Origin: an uncultured Collinsella sp. | GTDB lineage: Bacteria; Actinomycetota; Coriobacteriia; Coriobacteriales; Coriobacteriaceae | Length of the DNA stretch: 64,000 nucleotides | Assembly: GCA_934654795.1 (NCBI GenBank) | Contig: CAKUGT010000006.1 | Coordinates: 1-64,000 of the forward strand | Reading direction: 5' to 3' | In this document: in pieces, positions 15,379 to 23,990 of the stretch | Position numbering within the stretch: position 1 is the stretch's first letter | How the letters are laid out: every line of letters begins with the position of its first letter | Notes under the pieces: model-generated | What the model saw: only the letters and a program-made list of their open reading frames with translations | The model's database searches: none | What the model was told of the DNA's origin: nothing | Position numbers and translations under genes: made by a program

Positions 15379-15394
15379 GAACAGCTATGGCAGC

Positions 15395-16447
15395 TTACGC
15401 CACGGTGTAAACCCAGTTGTGCTTATCCTCGACAGCACCAGACTGGATACCAGTCAGGGTCTCGCGGAGCTTCTTCATCACAGGGCCGATCTCGGTGTAG
15501 CCAGCCGGGAAGGTCACGGTCTCATCGGCACCATAAACCTTATTGTCGATCTCGCCCACCGGGGAGATGACGGCGGCGGTGCCGCACAGGCCGCACTCCA
15601 CAAAGGTGCCGGCCTTGACCTCGGCCCACTCGACGGGGCGCTGGTCGACGGTTATGCCCAAGTCCTGAGCAACCTGAACGAGCGAGCGACGGGTGATGGA
15701 GGGCAGGATGGAGTCAGTGTGCGACTGCGGAACGACGAGGGTGCCATCCTCCTTCACGAACAGGACGTTGGCGCCACCGGTCTCCTCGACATAGGTGCGG
15801 GACTCGGAGTCGAGATACAGGTTCTCGGCATAGCCCTCGCGATGGGCCTCCATCGTGGGCTTGAGGGACATGGCGTAGTTCAGGCCGGCCTTGATGTTGC
15901 CGGTGCCGTGCGGTGCGGCGCGGTCATACTCGGAAACGCGCAGCTTGACGGGCTTGAGACCACCCTTAAAGTACGGACCGACCGGGGTCACGAGAATGCG
16001 GAACGTGTACTCAGGAGCGGGAGCCACGCCAATCACGTCACCGGAGCCGATCATAAACGGACGCACGTACAGGGTCGCGCCGGAACCGAAGGGCGGAACC
16101 CAGGCGGCGTTGGCAGAAACGACCTGCTTGACGGCCTCAACGAACTTGTCCTTGGGGAACGGGGGCATCTCGAGGCGCTGCGCAGAGTTGTACATACGCT
16201 CGGCGTTCATGTCGGGACGGAAGCAGACGATGCTACCGTCCTCGGCGGTGTAGGCCTTCAGGCCCTCAAAGACCTCCTGGCAGTAATGGAAGATGCCACC
16301 GCACTCGGAGACATGCAGGGTGTGGTCGGTGGTCAGGCCGCCCTCGTCCCACTCGCCATCCTTCCAATGAGCCTCGTAACTGTAATCGGTCTTCATGTAG
16401 CCAAAGCCGAGGCTACCCCAATCGATATCCTTCTTCTCGACAGTCAT
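15395..16447 (-). CDS. ilvE: Branched-chain amino acid aminotransferase
   Basis: A 350-residue fold-type IV PLP aminotransferase of the longer BCAT class. The PLP lysine is K186 in HGTGNIKAGLNYA. Other motifs are EVFEGLKAY near 60, ENLYLD followed by EETGGANV, and VECGLCGTAAV near the C-terminus, which fits cofactor phosphate binding. It transfers amino groups between Leu/Ile/Val and 2-oxoglutarate, the last step of their synthesis. The start (MTVEKKDIDW) follows AAGGAG; an upstream in-frame ATG would add 50 unrelated basic residues and is rejected. The leader is about 150 nt, with a TACAAT -10 at 16601-16606 and a CTTTA/TAAAG palindrome further up at 16637-16652. It is monocistronic. Confidence 0.93.
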   Translation of the reverse strand: MTVEKKDIDWGSLGFGYMKTDYSYEAHWKDGEWDEGGLTTDHTLHVSECGGIFHYCQEVFEGLKAYTAEDGSIVCFRPDMNAERMYNSAQRLEMPPFPKDKFVEAVKQVVSANAAWVPPFGSGATLYVRPFMIGSGDVIGVAPAPEYTFRILVTPVGPYFKGGLKPVKLRVSEYDRAAPHGTGNIKAGLNYAMSLKPTMEAHREGYAENLYLDSESRTYVEETGGANVLFVKEDGTLVVPQSHTDSILPSITRRSLVQVAQDLGITVDQRPVEWAEVKAGTFVECGLCGTAAVISPVGEIDNKVYGADETVTFPAGYTEIGPVMKKLRETLTGIQSGAVEDKHNWVYTVA

Positions 16448-16636
16448 ATGTCGCTCCTTACATACACAGTTGCATACTCGCGAACCCGCACGCAAGGACC
16501 GAGGCCGACCGCGTCGCAACGTCGCACGCCCGGAGCGTAGAGCCGGACGGGACACGCGAACGGCATCAAAGCCGATGGCACGTCGATTCGCATGCACGAG
16601 ATTGTACTCCCCGTACGCGTCTGATAAAACGCTTTT

Positions 16637-16652
16637 CTTTAACTAAGTAAAG
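16637..16652. promoter_or_regulatory. Candidate operator upstream of ilvE (CTTTA-N6-TAAAG)
   Basis: The palindrome CTTTAACTAAGTAAAG is centred about 50 bp upstream of the predicted ilvE transcription start. It matches at 14 of 16 positions, on the opposite strand, a palindrome in the leader of the amino-acid ABC transporter (59487-59502). Confidence 0.4.
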
Positions 16653-16672
16653 TATTTTCATTTGACCGAAGC

Positions 16673-16708
16673 AAAAAGGCCCGCCACCGTAAGCGGTGAC
16701 GGGCCTCA
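16673..16708 (-). terminator. Terminator of the DedA gene
   Basis: A 12-bp stem with one mismatch (GGCCCGTCACCG/CGGTGGCGGGCC on the minus strand) followed by TTTTTGC, 28 bp beyond the dedA-family stop. Confidence 0.85.
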
Positions 16709-16735
16709 ACTGCACGGTTTGCGCGCTGGCTCGAT

Positions 16736-17383
16736 CTACGCGTTCTTTTTGCCCAGCTTTGCCTTAACCAGACCGACCACGGTCGGGATGATCGACACGG
16801 CGACGATGCCGATAATCAGCAGCTCAAAGTGCTCCTGCACAAAGGGAATGCCGCCAAAGAAGTAGCCCAGCAGCGTAAAGAGCGTCGACCAGGTAATGCC
16901 GCCCAGCACGTTAAAAATGACAAAGTTGCGCCAGTGCATGCCGCCCATGCCGGCGATAAAGGGCACAAAGGTGCGGATAAACGGAAAGAAGCGGCCCAGG
17001 AAGATGGCCAGGTGGCCCCACTTATCCAAGAAGTCCTCGGACTTTTTGATGCGCTCGGGCGTCATGGCCTTGACCTTGCCCGAGGCAATGATCTTTTTGC
17101 CAAAGAAATGGCCGATCATAAAGTTGCACTGATCGCCCAGGATGGCTGCGGCCCATGCGGTGGCCAAAAGCGCCACGATATTAAAGCCGCCGTTGTGGGC
17201 AAAGAAGCCCGAGGCAAACAGCAGCGAATCGCCGGGAAGGAACGGGAAGAACACCACGCCCGTCTCGATAAAGATAATCAGGAACACGCAGCCATAGGCC
17301 ATAAGCGGGCCGGCGGCGATCCAGCTGGCGATCGCGGTACGCGGATCCTTAAGCAGCTCGGCGATAAAATTGATGAAACCCAT
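16736..17383 (-). CDS. DedA/SNARE-associated (VTT domain) membrane protein
   Basis: A 215-residue integral membrane protein of the DedA family. The conserved motifs are PFLPGDSLLFASGFFAH (residues about 45-61), GDQCNFMIGHFFGKK and FLGRFFPFIRTFVPFIAGMG, the arginine-rich segment typical of DedA half-transporters for undecaprenyl-phosphate or phospholipids. There are about five hydrophobic segments. ATG follows GAGAGG. The longer frame starting 28 codons earlier lacks a ribosome binding site. It stands alone with its own terminator and is divergent from cysE. The exact substrate cannot be told from sequence. Confidence 0.9.
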   Translation of the reverse strand: MGFINFIAELLKDPRTAIASWIAAGPLMAYGCVFLIIFIETGVVFFPFLPGDSLLFASGFFAHNGGFNIVALLATAWAAAILGDQCNFMIGHFFGKKIIASGKVKAMTPERIKKSEDFLDKWGHLAIFLGRFFPFIRTFVPFIAGMGGMHWRNFVIFNVLGGITWSTLFTLLGYFFGGIPFVQEHFELLIIGIVAVSIIPTVVGLVKAKLGKKNA

Positions 17384-17549
17384 GAAGTAAAACCTCTCAG
17401 TTGTGGGCGCGGATACGTCCAAGTTGACCAGTATACGGTTGCGGCGCGACCATGCACACGACCGCACAAAAGCATGACTCCATTACCAGCAAGTTTGCAT
17501 AACTGACACCTGTCACGCAAAGCCGTGAAAGATTGCTCTTCCTAATCCC

Positions 17550-17566
17550 TAGCGAATCGCTATACT
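17550..17566 (+). promoter_or_regulatory. cysE promoter -10 overlapped by a palindrome
   Basis: The 13-bp palindrome TAGCGA-A-TCGCTA (17550-17562) runs into a TATACT -10 (17561-17566). A weak -35 (CTTCCT) lies 17 bp upstream. A repressor bound here would block the promoter. The regulator is unknown. Confidence 0.4.
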
Positions 17567-17607
17567 TTATTGAATCGCATTGCCATGGCGCTAAGGGAGG
17601 GCGGCCG

Positions 17608-18312
17608 GTGAGCTTTATCAATACCATTCGCGAGGACATCAAGACCGTCCAGGCGCAGGACCCCGCTGCGCAAAACGGCCTGGTCATTTTCCTTTCGTAC
17701 CCCGGTCTTCACGCCAAGTGGAATCACGTGCCCGAGCACTGGCTCTGGGAGCATGGTCATCGCTCGCTCGCCCGTGTGCTCTCACAAATCACCCGCCACA
17801 TCACCGGCGTCGAGATTCATCCCGCCGCGCAAATTGGCAAGCACTTCTTTATCGACCACGCCATGGGCGTCGTCATCGGCGAGACCACCATTGTGGGCGA
17901 CAACTGCGTGCTCTACCAGGGCGTCACGCTCGGCGGTACCGGTAACGAGACCGGCAAGCGCCACCCCACCCTGGGCAATAACGTCACCGTGGGCACGGGC
18001 GCCAAGGTGCTCGGCAACATCCGCATCGGCAACAACGTCAAAATCGGCGGCAACTCGGTCGTCGTCAAGGACGTACCCGATAACTGCACCGTCGTGGGCG
18101 TGCCCGGGCGCATCATCAAGCGCAACGGCTGCCGCGTGTTCGAAGAAAGCTTCGACGCCAAGCAGCACCGCGAGTATATGCCCGACGATGCCGCCGAGCA
18201 GAGTGCCCTCAACCGCCAGGGCATCACCGAGAATGCCCGCCGCGTCAAGGAACTCGAGCGAGAGGTGGCCGAGCTCAAAGCCCTCGTCGCCAAGCTCGTG
18301 GACGAGCGCTAG
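17608..18312 (+). CDS. cysE: Serine O-acetyltransferase
   Basis: A 234-residue protein of the short CysE/EpsC type. An N-terminal helical domain is followed by a left-handed beta helix of hexapeptide repeats (about residues 75-165). Catalytic motifs are [25 protein letters not shown] and [20 protein letters not shown]. It acetylates L-serine with acetyl-CoA, the first step of cysteine synthesis. The C-terminal ~40 residues form a charged coiled coil ([19 protein letters not shown]), beyond the usual short tail. Start: GTG at 17608 preceded by AAGGGAGG; an ATG 25 codons earlier would include the promoter region and is rejected. No cysK is seen nearby. It ends in a clear terminator. Confidence 0.92.
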   Translation: MSFINTIREDIKTVQAQDPAAQNGLVIFLSYPGLHAKWNHVPEHWLWEHGHRSLARVLSQITRHITGVEIHPAAQIGKHFFIDHAMGVVIGETTIVGDNCVLYQGVTLGGTGNETGKRHPTLGNNVTVGTGAKVLGNIRIGNNVKIGGNSVVVKDVPDNCTVVGVPGRIIKRNGCRVFEESFDAKQHREYMPDDAAEQSALNRQGITENARRVKELEREVAELKALVAKLVDER

Positions 18313-18350
18313 GAACGCAAGCGGCACAAAACGACATCGCACCGACGCAA

Positions 18351-18390
18351 AAGGCGCGCCAGGGAGTCCATCCCCGGCGCGCCTTATTTG
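18351..18390 (+). terminator. cysE terminator
   Basis: Stem AAGGCGCGCC/GGCGCGCCTT (18351-18360 with 18376-18385) followed by ATTTG. It lies 38 bp past the stop. Confidence 0.75.
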
Positions 18391-18392
18391 TG

Positions 18393-18423
18393 ATGTGACA
18401 AAGGGACTGTCCCTTTGTCACAT
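18393..18423. repeat. GGGAC/GTCCC palindrome overlapping the ABC gene stop codon
   Basis: Perfect 15-bp arms (ATGTGACAAAGGGAC and its complement) around one base. The last arm base is the first base of the TAA of the ABC exporter gene on the minus strand. It can serve as a bidirectional terminator between two convergent genes. It belongs to the GGGAC-core palindromes found at several gene ends in this window. Confidence 0.75.
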
Positions 18424-20435
18424 TATGCGAACTGGCTCAGATAGAGGTCGGCGTAGGCGCCCTCGGCAGCCAACAGCTCCTTGTGCGTTCCCTGCTCGAT
18501 AATGTTGCCGTGATCCATGACCAGGATGAGGTCGGCATCCACGATCGTCGACAGGCGATGCGCGATCACAAAGCTCGTGCGCCCATGCATGAGCGCGTCC
18601 ATGGCGCGGCCGATGGCAAGCTCGGTGCGCGTGTCCACGCTTGAGGTTGCCTCGTCCAAGATGAGAATCGCCGGGTTGTTGAGCAGCACGCGCGCGATGG
18701 TCAGCAGCTGGCGCTGGCCCTGGCTAATGCTCTCGACATCGTTGGCCACCCGCGTGTCATAACCCTGCGGCATGGTGCGCACAAAGAAGTCGACCTGCGC
18801 GGCGCGGGCGGCAGCCACGATCTCGTCGCGCGTTGCCTCGGGACAGCCATAGGCGATGTTTTCGGCAATCGTGCCGTCGAACAGCCAGGCGTCCTGCAGC
18901 ACCATGCCAAACTGCTGACGGAGCTCACCGCGGTTCATGAGGCGCGTATCCACACCGTCGAGCGTAATGCGGCCGCCGTCAATCTCGTAGAAGCGCATGA
19001 GCAGGTTGATGAGCGTGGTCTTACCCGCACCCGTGGTTCCCACCACCGCAATCTTCTGACCCGGTTCGGCGGTAAACGACACGTCGCGCATGAGCGGCTT
19101 TTCGGGCGTGTAGCCAAAGCGCACATGCTCAAAAGTGACACGGCCCTCCACGCGACCCGACAGCTTGGCGGCCTCGTCCGGCAGTGGATCGGCCTCCATC
19201 TCGGGCTCATCGAGCAGGTCGAACACGCGCTCCGCACTCGCTAGCGCGCTCTGCAGCGAGTTGAAAGTGAACGACAGCTGCGTCATGGGTTCGGACGCCT
19301 CGTAGATAAACTGGAAGAACGCCTGGAACACGCCGACGGTCATGCGGCCGGCAACCAGCATGCTGCAGCCCACGAGCGCAATCACGATCTGCGCCAGGCG
19401 ACCGATAAAGCGGACCGCGGGTCCGACGGCGTTGATCATAAAGTCGGCCTTGGCGCTCACGCGGGCCAGCTCGCCCGAGGCTTCGTGCACTTCGGCAGAG
19501 CTCTGGTGCTCGCGATTGAACGCGCGAATCACCAAACGGCCCGAATAGCCTTCCTCGACCGCGCTCGTGATTTTGGACACCCACTCCTGACGCTCGCCCG
19601 TCACATCATGCGTACGGCGCGAAACCACCTTGGTCACCAGCAGCGATACCGCCGTAAAACCCAAAAAGATCAACGTGAGCCTAACGCTATAGACGAACAT
19701 CATGATGATGGCGCCCGTCACGGTACCGATCGATACCAGCAGCTGCAGCAATCCGCGCTGCATGCTCTCGGACATCTTGTCCAAGTCGTTGGTCGCACGG
19801 CTGACCACTTCGCCGGGGCGATGCGCGTCAAAGTAGGCGAGCGGCAGGCGGCTGAGCTTTTGCGCGATGCGGTTGCGCAGACGCAGGTTGAGTCGCTCGG
19901 CCACACTCGACATCAAAAAGCTCTGCAACGCATAGAACGACCCGGCGGCCGTCCAGATCAAGAAGTAGACAAAGATGGTCTTGCCGCATTGATCCCAGGT
20001 GATGCTGAAGGTGGTTCTGTTGGCAAACGCCACCTGTATATGGCCCCACAGCTCGTCGATAACATGAGCGCTATATGCCGGCGCGGCGGTGTTAAAGATG
20101 ACGTAGAACACGATGCTCGCAAACACGATGTAGAAGCGCCAATGGTCGCCGGCGGCCTCGCCCCACAAGCGGCGCACCGTCGCCCAGGTATCGCGGGGTT
20201 TCTCGTCCTCATCCTCGTCGTCCACATCGCGCATGCGCTCTGCTTCCGCGCGGGCACGCTCGTCCTCGGCACGCTCGTTTTCCTCGTACAGCGCTTGGCG
20301 GCGAGCCTCACGCTCGGCCGCGGCCCTGGCGGCATCATCCAGCTCGGTCGACGCGGCAGCCTGCTCGACCGCTTCGACCGCGTCCACAACGACGGCATCG
20401 ATAGCGTCGCTGCGTTTCTTGAGCTCCCCGGTCAT
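18423..20435 (-). CDS. ABC exporter half-transporter, catalytic subunit with charged N-terminal extension
   Basis: A 670-residue type IV ABC exporter subunit. Residues 1-80 are an unusual Glu/Ala/Arg-rich predicted coiled coil. Six membrane segments lie at about 95-400, and a nucleotide-binding domain follows: Walker A GTTGAGKTT, Q-loop, signature ISQGQRQ, Walker B ILILDEATSS with catalytic Glu, H-loop VIAHRLST. The signature departs from LSGGQ, as expected for the half that completes the degenerate site of a heterodimer. The start is the ATG at 20435 with GGAGGTGA ideally spaced, 1 bp after the stop of the partner gene, so translation is coupled. The substrate is unknown; drug or lipid export is likely from the family. 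Confidence 0.9.
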   Translation of the reverse strand: MTGELKKRSDAIDAVVVDAVEAVEQAAASTELDDAARAAAEREARRQALYEENERAEDERARAEAERMRDVDDEDEDEKPRDTWATVRRLWGEAAGDHWRFYIVFASIVFYVIFNTAAPAYSAHVIDELWGHIQVAFANRTTFSITWDQCGKTIFVYFLIWTAAGSFYALQSFLMSSVAERLNLRLRNRIAQKLSRLPLAYFDAHRPGEVVSRATNDLDKMSESMQRGLLQLLVSIGTVTGAIIMMFVYSVRLTLIFLGFTAVSLLVTKVVSRRTHDVTGERQEWVSKITSAVEEGYSGRLVIRAFNREHQSSAEVHEASGELARVSAKADFMINAVGPAVRFIGRLAQIVIALVGCSMLVAGRMTVGVFQAFFQFIYEASEPMTQLSFTFNSLQSALASAERVFDLLDEPEMEADPLPDEAAKLSGRVEGRVTFEHVRFGYTPEKPLMRDVSFTAEPGQKIAVVGTTGAGKTTLINLLMRFYEIDGGRITLDGVDTRLMNRGELRQQFGMVLQDAWLFDGTIAENIAYGCPEATRDEIVAAARAAQVDFFVRTMPQGYDTRVANDVESISQGQRQLLTIARVLLNNPAILILDEATSSVDTRTELAIGRAMDALMHGRTSFVIAHRLSTIVDADLILVMDHGNIIEQGTHKELLAAEGAYADLYLSQFA

Positions 20436-20436
20436 G

Positions 20437-22173
20437 CTACTCACCTCCCTTCATTTGCGATTCCGCGATGGCGCGGTACACCTCGCAGGTTTCTATAAGT
20501 TCCTCGTGCGTGCCCAAGCCCACGACCTCGCCATCCTTGAGCACGACAATCTGGTCGGCGTGCAGAATCGTCGAGATGCGCTGCGCGATGATGAGCACCG
20601 CGGCGTCGCGCGTCTCGTCCTGCAGCGCATGGCGCAGGGCCGCATCGGTCTTAAAGTCCAGGGCCGAAAAACTGTCGTCGAAGATATACAGGTCGGCGCG
20701 CTTCATGAGCGCGCGAGCAATGGCCAGGCGCTGGCGCTGACCACCCGAGAAGTTCGTACCGCCCTGGGCAACCGGGGTATCGAGCCCCTGCGGTTGATCG
20801 AGCACAAAGGTGCTCTGGGCAACCTGCAGCGCATGAAGCATGTCCGCCTCGGTCGCGTCCTCGTTGCCAAAGCGCAGATTGCTTGCCACGGTGCCCGAGA
20901 ACAGCCACGCCTTCTGCGGCACATAGGCAATGCGCCCGCGAATCTCGTCTTGCGAAAGGTCGCGCAGGTCAACACCGTCCAGGTGGATGGCGCCCTTCGT
21001 GGCATCGTGAAAACGCAGCAAGAGCTTTGCCACCGTCGACTTACCCGAACCGGTCGAGCCCACGATCGCGGTGGTCTGCCCGCGACGACAGGCAAAGTTC
21101 AGGTCGCACAGGGTGTCCTCGTCGGCATCGTCAAAGCGAAACGACATGTGATCGAACACGGCGACCGCATCGGCCCCGTCCTTTGAGTCGAACGCGGCCG
21201 CATCGAGCGTACGCTGGCCATCGACGATGCTCGGCTTAATCTCCAGCACCTGCTGTGCGCGGTTCAGACATGCGGCGGCACGCGGAAGCGTCAGCACCAC
21301 CATCTGGGCCATCATCACAAAGAACAGGATCAGAAGCGCGTACTCCAGCACCGCCGAGATGCTCGCGATCTGCATGGCGTGGGCGCCCACGCGGTTGCCG
21401 CCCACCCACAGTACCGCCACCTCGGCGATATTCATCAGAAAGAAGGTGGAGCTGTCGAGGCCCACAAACAGATGGTTGACTTTTATGGCGTTGGCGGCGT
21501 AGTCGCTAAACACCTCGTCCAGGCGCTGTTCCTCATGACGCTCCTTGTTAAACGCACGGATGACGCGCACGCCCACGATGTTTTCGCGCAGCACCACGTT
21601 CATGCGGTCGATAAAGCTCTGCAAGCGCATAAAAATCGGAGCCGCGTTGGCAACCGTAAAGACCGCCGCAACCAGCACGATCGCAACCACGACGCCCAGA
21701 AGCATGCCCATGGCCGGATCGATGAGCCAGGCGAAGATGATGCCTGCCACCGCCAGGAACGGCACCGGCAGCACCAGCTGAATGGTCTGCAGAATCGCCT
21801 GCTGAATCACGTTGATGTCGTTGAGCGAGCGCGTGATCATCGAACCCGTGCCAAAGCGCTCAAAGTCACTGGCAGACAGCTCGAGCGACTTGTCGTAGAC
21901 GGCATTGCGGATATCGCAGGCCACGTTGGCGGCCAGGCGCGCCGAAAGATAGCAGCCCAACACCGCGCCGCCGCTGGCCATGCCGGTCGCGATAAGCATG
22001 TAGAGACCGTTGCGCAAAATGTAGTCGACATCGCCCGTGGTGATACCGGTGTTGACCATGTTCGCCAACATCGTGGGTACCAGCAGTGTGCCAACGTTGT
22101 CGATTAGCAGCACCAACAACGTCACCGCGACAAGCCTGCGATACGGCTTCATAAACCTCATTAAGAGTCGCAC
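20437..22173 (-). CDS. ABC exporter half-transporter, degenerate-site subunit
   Basis: 578 residues: six membrane segments (about 15-310) and an ATPase domain with Walker A GSTGSGKST and signature FSGGQRQ. Walker B reads YIFDDSFSALD, so the catalytic Glu is Asp, and the H-loop reads IIAQRIST, so His is Gln. Both changes mark the non-hydrolysing site of TM287/288-type heterodimeric exporters; the partner encoded just downstream supplies the active site. The GTG start at 22171-22173 follows a GGGGGAG and overlaps the end of the marR gene by 13 bp, which implies one transcript and coupled translation. It probably exports a compound sensed by the MarR protein. Confidence 0.92.
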   Translation of the reverse strand: MRLLMRFMKPYRRLVAVTLLVLLIDNVGTLLVPTMLANMVNTGITTGDVDYILRNGLYMLIATGMASGGAVLGCYLSARLAANVACDIRNAVYDKSLELSASDFERFGTGSMITRSLNDINVIQQAILQTIQLVLPVPFLAVAGIIFAWLIDPAMGMLLGVVVAIVLVAAVFTVANAAPIFMRLQSFIDRMNVVLRENIVGVRVIRAFNKERHEEQRLDEVFSDYAANAIKVNHLFVGLDSSTFFLMNIAEVAVLWVGGNRVGAHAMQIASISAVLEYALLILFFVMMAQMVVLTLPRAAACLNRAQQVLEIKPSIVDGQRTLDAAAFDSKDGADAVAVFDHMSFRFDDADEDTLCDLNFACRRGQTTAIVGSTGSGKSTVAKLLLRFHDATKGAIHLDGVDLRDLSQDEIRGRIAYVPQKAWLFSGTVASNLRFGNEDATEADMLHALQVAQSTFVLDQPQGLDTPVAQGGTNFSGGQRQRLAIARALMKRADLYIFDDSFSALDFKTDAALRHALQDETRDAAVLIIAQRISTILHADQIVVLKDGEVVGLGTHEELIETCEVYRAIAESQMKGGE

Positions 22174-22661
22174 GACTCCCCCTCACCTTGATTCTCGGCC
22201 TGGCTCTCGGCAGCGATATGCTGCTTAAAGGCATCGCACTCATCGCCGAGCGCATGGGAAAATTTTCCGATTAGGCGCATGATTTCGCGTTGCTCACACG
22301 GCTCAAGCGCGCCAAAGGCTCGCTGCTCGGCCTTGAGTGCCGGCAGCGCATAACGCTCGGCAAACCGCATGCCCGCTTCGGTCAAACGCACAACCTTGTT
22401 CTTACGGCTGCCTTCGGCAAACTCCAACGTTGCAAAGTCCCGCGCCGTCAAGGTTTTAATGGCCGAGTTGATGGTCTGCTTGCTGTAGAACCATTCGCTC
22501 GTCAGGCGGCTTACGGCAATACTGCCGCCCGCCGTGCTGGTATCGACGAGCATCCAGTAAGCGCAGTCCGAAAGACCGCAGGCGCGCGAGAACTCCGAAT
22601 AGATATGGTCGAGTCCATTGAGCAACCGGTCGAAGTCGACCAGCGTAACCGCACTATTCAT
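22161..22661 (-). CDS. MarR-family regulator of the ABC exporter operon
   Basis: A 166-residue winged-helix protein. The recognition helix region (VSRLTSEWFYSKQTINSAIK, residues about 50-70) and the wing (ATLEFAEGSRKNKVVRLTEAG) match MarR/SlyA. It is the first gene of a three-gene operon with both exporter halves. The promoter just upstream carries two copies of an 18-bp site, so autoregulation and repression of the exporter are likely. The C-terminus is acidic and Gln-rich. The ligand is unknown. Confidence 0.9.
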   Translation of the reverse strand: MNSAVTLVDFDRLLNGLDHIYSEFSRACGLSDCAYWMLVDTSTAGGSIAVSRLTSEWFYSKQTINSAIKTLTARDFATLEFAEGSRKNKVVRLTEAGMRFAERYALPALKAEQRAFGALEPCEQREIMRLIGKFSHALGDECDAFKQHIAAESQAENQGEGESCDS

Positions 22662-22677
22662 CTATCCCACCATTCGA

Positions 22678-22737
22678 TTGTCCGATTTTTGACCAATTTT
22701 GTGTCTCTAGATTAGTCCGAGTTTTGACTATCGTCAA
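22678..22737 (-). promoter_or_regulatory. marR promoter with two operator copies
   Basis: The minus strand has -35 TTGACG (22732-22737), a 17-bp spacer and -10 TAATCT (22709-22714). One 18-bp site (plus strand TAGTCCGAGTTTTGACTA, 22713-22730) fills the spacer. A second (TTGTCCGATTTTTGACCA, 22678-22695) lies 35 bp away inside the transcribed leader. They agree at 15 of 18 positions. This is the usual layout of MarR autorepression. Confidence 0.65.
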
Positions 22738-22785
22738 CAGGCTCTCCGCAAATGCTTGCACTTTTATGGCCTATCGGCAGAAAAA

Positions 22786-22816
22786 GACCGCCGGCGCGGG
22801 GGCGGCGCCAGCGGTC
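22786..22816 (-). terminator. Terminator of the 96-aa protein gene
   Basis: A 12-bp stem with one mismatch (22786-22797 with 22805-22816). On the minus strand TTTTT follows immediately. Confidence 0.8.
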
Positions 22817-22842
22817 ACGTGAAAATCGGGTTTTATTGCCTG

Positions 22843-23133
22843 TTAGGCGGCGACGGCCTCATAGACCGTAGCGCCCGAGAAGCTGTCATGCAGGCTCTTG
22901 CCGGCAATCCACGGCAGCTCGACGACCTCGCAGACCGTGTTGACCAGCTCGGAGCAGTCAGTAAAGTGGCCCTTGTCGTTGAGGGCCTCGCAATCCTGAA
23001 CACGCCAATAGCCATCGGTGTGCGTGATGTAGTACTCGTGATCGTCAATCGTCACAAAAGCGCGCGTCTTGGAACGCAGCAGCTTCAGAAATCCTTCGAA
23101 GTCGGTCTCGACGACATCTCCAGCCTGGAACAT
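22843..23133 (-). CDS. Small conserved-looking protein of unknown function (96 aa)
   Basis: A 96-residue soluble, acidic protein starting MFQAGDVVETDFEGFLKLL, with an aromatic-rich middle (EYYITHTDGYWRVQD) and three Cys. There is no signal peptide or membrane segment, and I recognise no family. The start is well supported by AGGAGG eight bases upstream, and a terminator follows, so it is a genuine single-gene unit. It lies between the MarR/exporter operon and a nitroreductase on the other strand; the context gives no function. Confidence 0.75.
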   Translation of the reverse strand: MFQAGDVVETDFEGFLKLLRSKTRAFVTIDDHEYYITHTDGYWRVQDCEALNDKGHFTDCSELVNTVCEVVELPWIAGKSLHDSFSGATVYEAVAA

Positions 23134-23427
23134 GATGTTACCTCCTGGCCCGGCGCCACCACGGCGCATTGATAAACGTTGGTACTCCTTTAGTAAAACC
23201 TTTATCAATTGATATGCGCACATGATTTAGGCAAGTGGTAAAAAACCGCAGGGTAGACGGGATAAAACGTTTAATCATCTCACGTGCTTCTCACATTTTG
23301 CCAGCAGTTTTATGCAAACCTATTTTTCCAATTGGTAGCTAGCGTTATTTGAGGTTTCGTGCACGATTACAGTTTTAGCTCGGCGGGTAAGAACGGGGCA
23401 TCTGCAACGCCACTACAAGGAGACACC

Positions 23428-23949
23428 ATGGAGACTATCGAAGCGCTCATCCACCGCCGCAGCTGCCGCAAATACAGCGATCGTCCCGTCGAGGCCGAAA
23501 AGCTCGCCCGTATTATCGAAGCCGGCCAATATGCACCGAGCGGCATGGGCCGCCAGCCGGTGACGTTTGTCGCCGTCACCGACCCCGCGACCGTCGAGCG
23601 TCTCTCACAGCTCAACGCCCAGGTCATGGGCAGCAACGGCGACCCCTTCTATGGCGCCATGACCGTTGTGGTGGTGCTGGTCGACCGCAGCGTGCCCACG
23701 CATCTGGAAGACGGCTCGCTCGCCATGGGCAACTTGCTCAACGCCGCCTATGCACTGGGTGTCGATTCGTGCTGGATTCATCGCGCACACGAGGTCTTTG
23801 ACTCGCCCGAGGGCCTGGAGCTGCTGGCCAGCTGGGGCCTGCCCGCCGACGGCAGTCTGCGCGGTGTCGGTCACTGCATTCTGGGCTATGCCGAAGACAC
23901 GCTACCCGAGCCCAAACCCCGCCGCGACAACGTGGTGTATGTAAAGTAA
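23428..23949 (+). CDS. Nitroreductase-family flavoprotein
   Basis: 173 residues of the FMN-dependent nitroreductase fold. The N-terminal motif IHRRSCRKYSDRPVEAEKL carries the FMN phosphate-binding arginines. APSGMGRQP and the C-terminal GHCILGYAED are also typical. These enzymes reduce nitro compounds, quinones or flavins with NAD(P)H; the substrate here is unknown. The start follows AAGGAG; an ATG 23 codons upstream is out of reach of any ribosome binding site. It has a 294-bp upstream gap with no obvious operator, and a short GC hairpin (23955-23978) follows the stop. Confidence 0.9.
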   Translation: METIEALIHRRSCRKYSDRPVEAEKLARIIEAGQYAPSGMGRQPVTFVAVTDPATVERLSQLNAQVMGSNGDPFYGAMTVVVVLVDRSVPTHLEDGSLAMGNLLNAAYALGVDSCWIHRAHEVFDSPEGLELLASWGLPADGSLRGVGHCILGYAEDTLPEPKPRRDNVVYVK

Positions 23950-23990
23950 TTAGTTCCGCCGTTCCAACGAACGGCGGACCCGCTCGCAAC

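Larger units (their letters stand above)
14834..15394. other. 560-bp non-coding stretch between lemA and ilvE
   Basis: Two convergent genes end here. The stretch contains the lemA terminator, a GC hairpin (15179-15199), a large nested inverted repeat (15254-15378) and the doubtful small frame 14948-15157. I see no convincing promoter or ribosome binding site in it. Confidence 0.6.
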
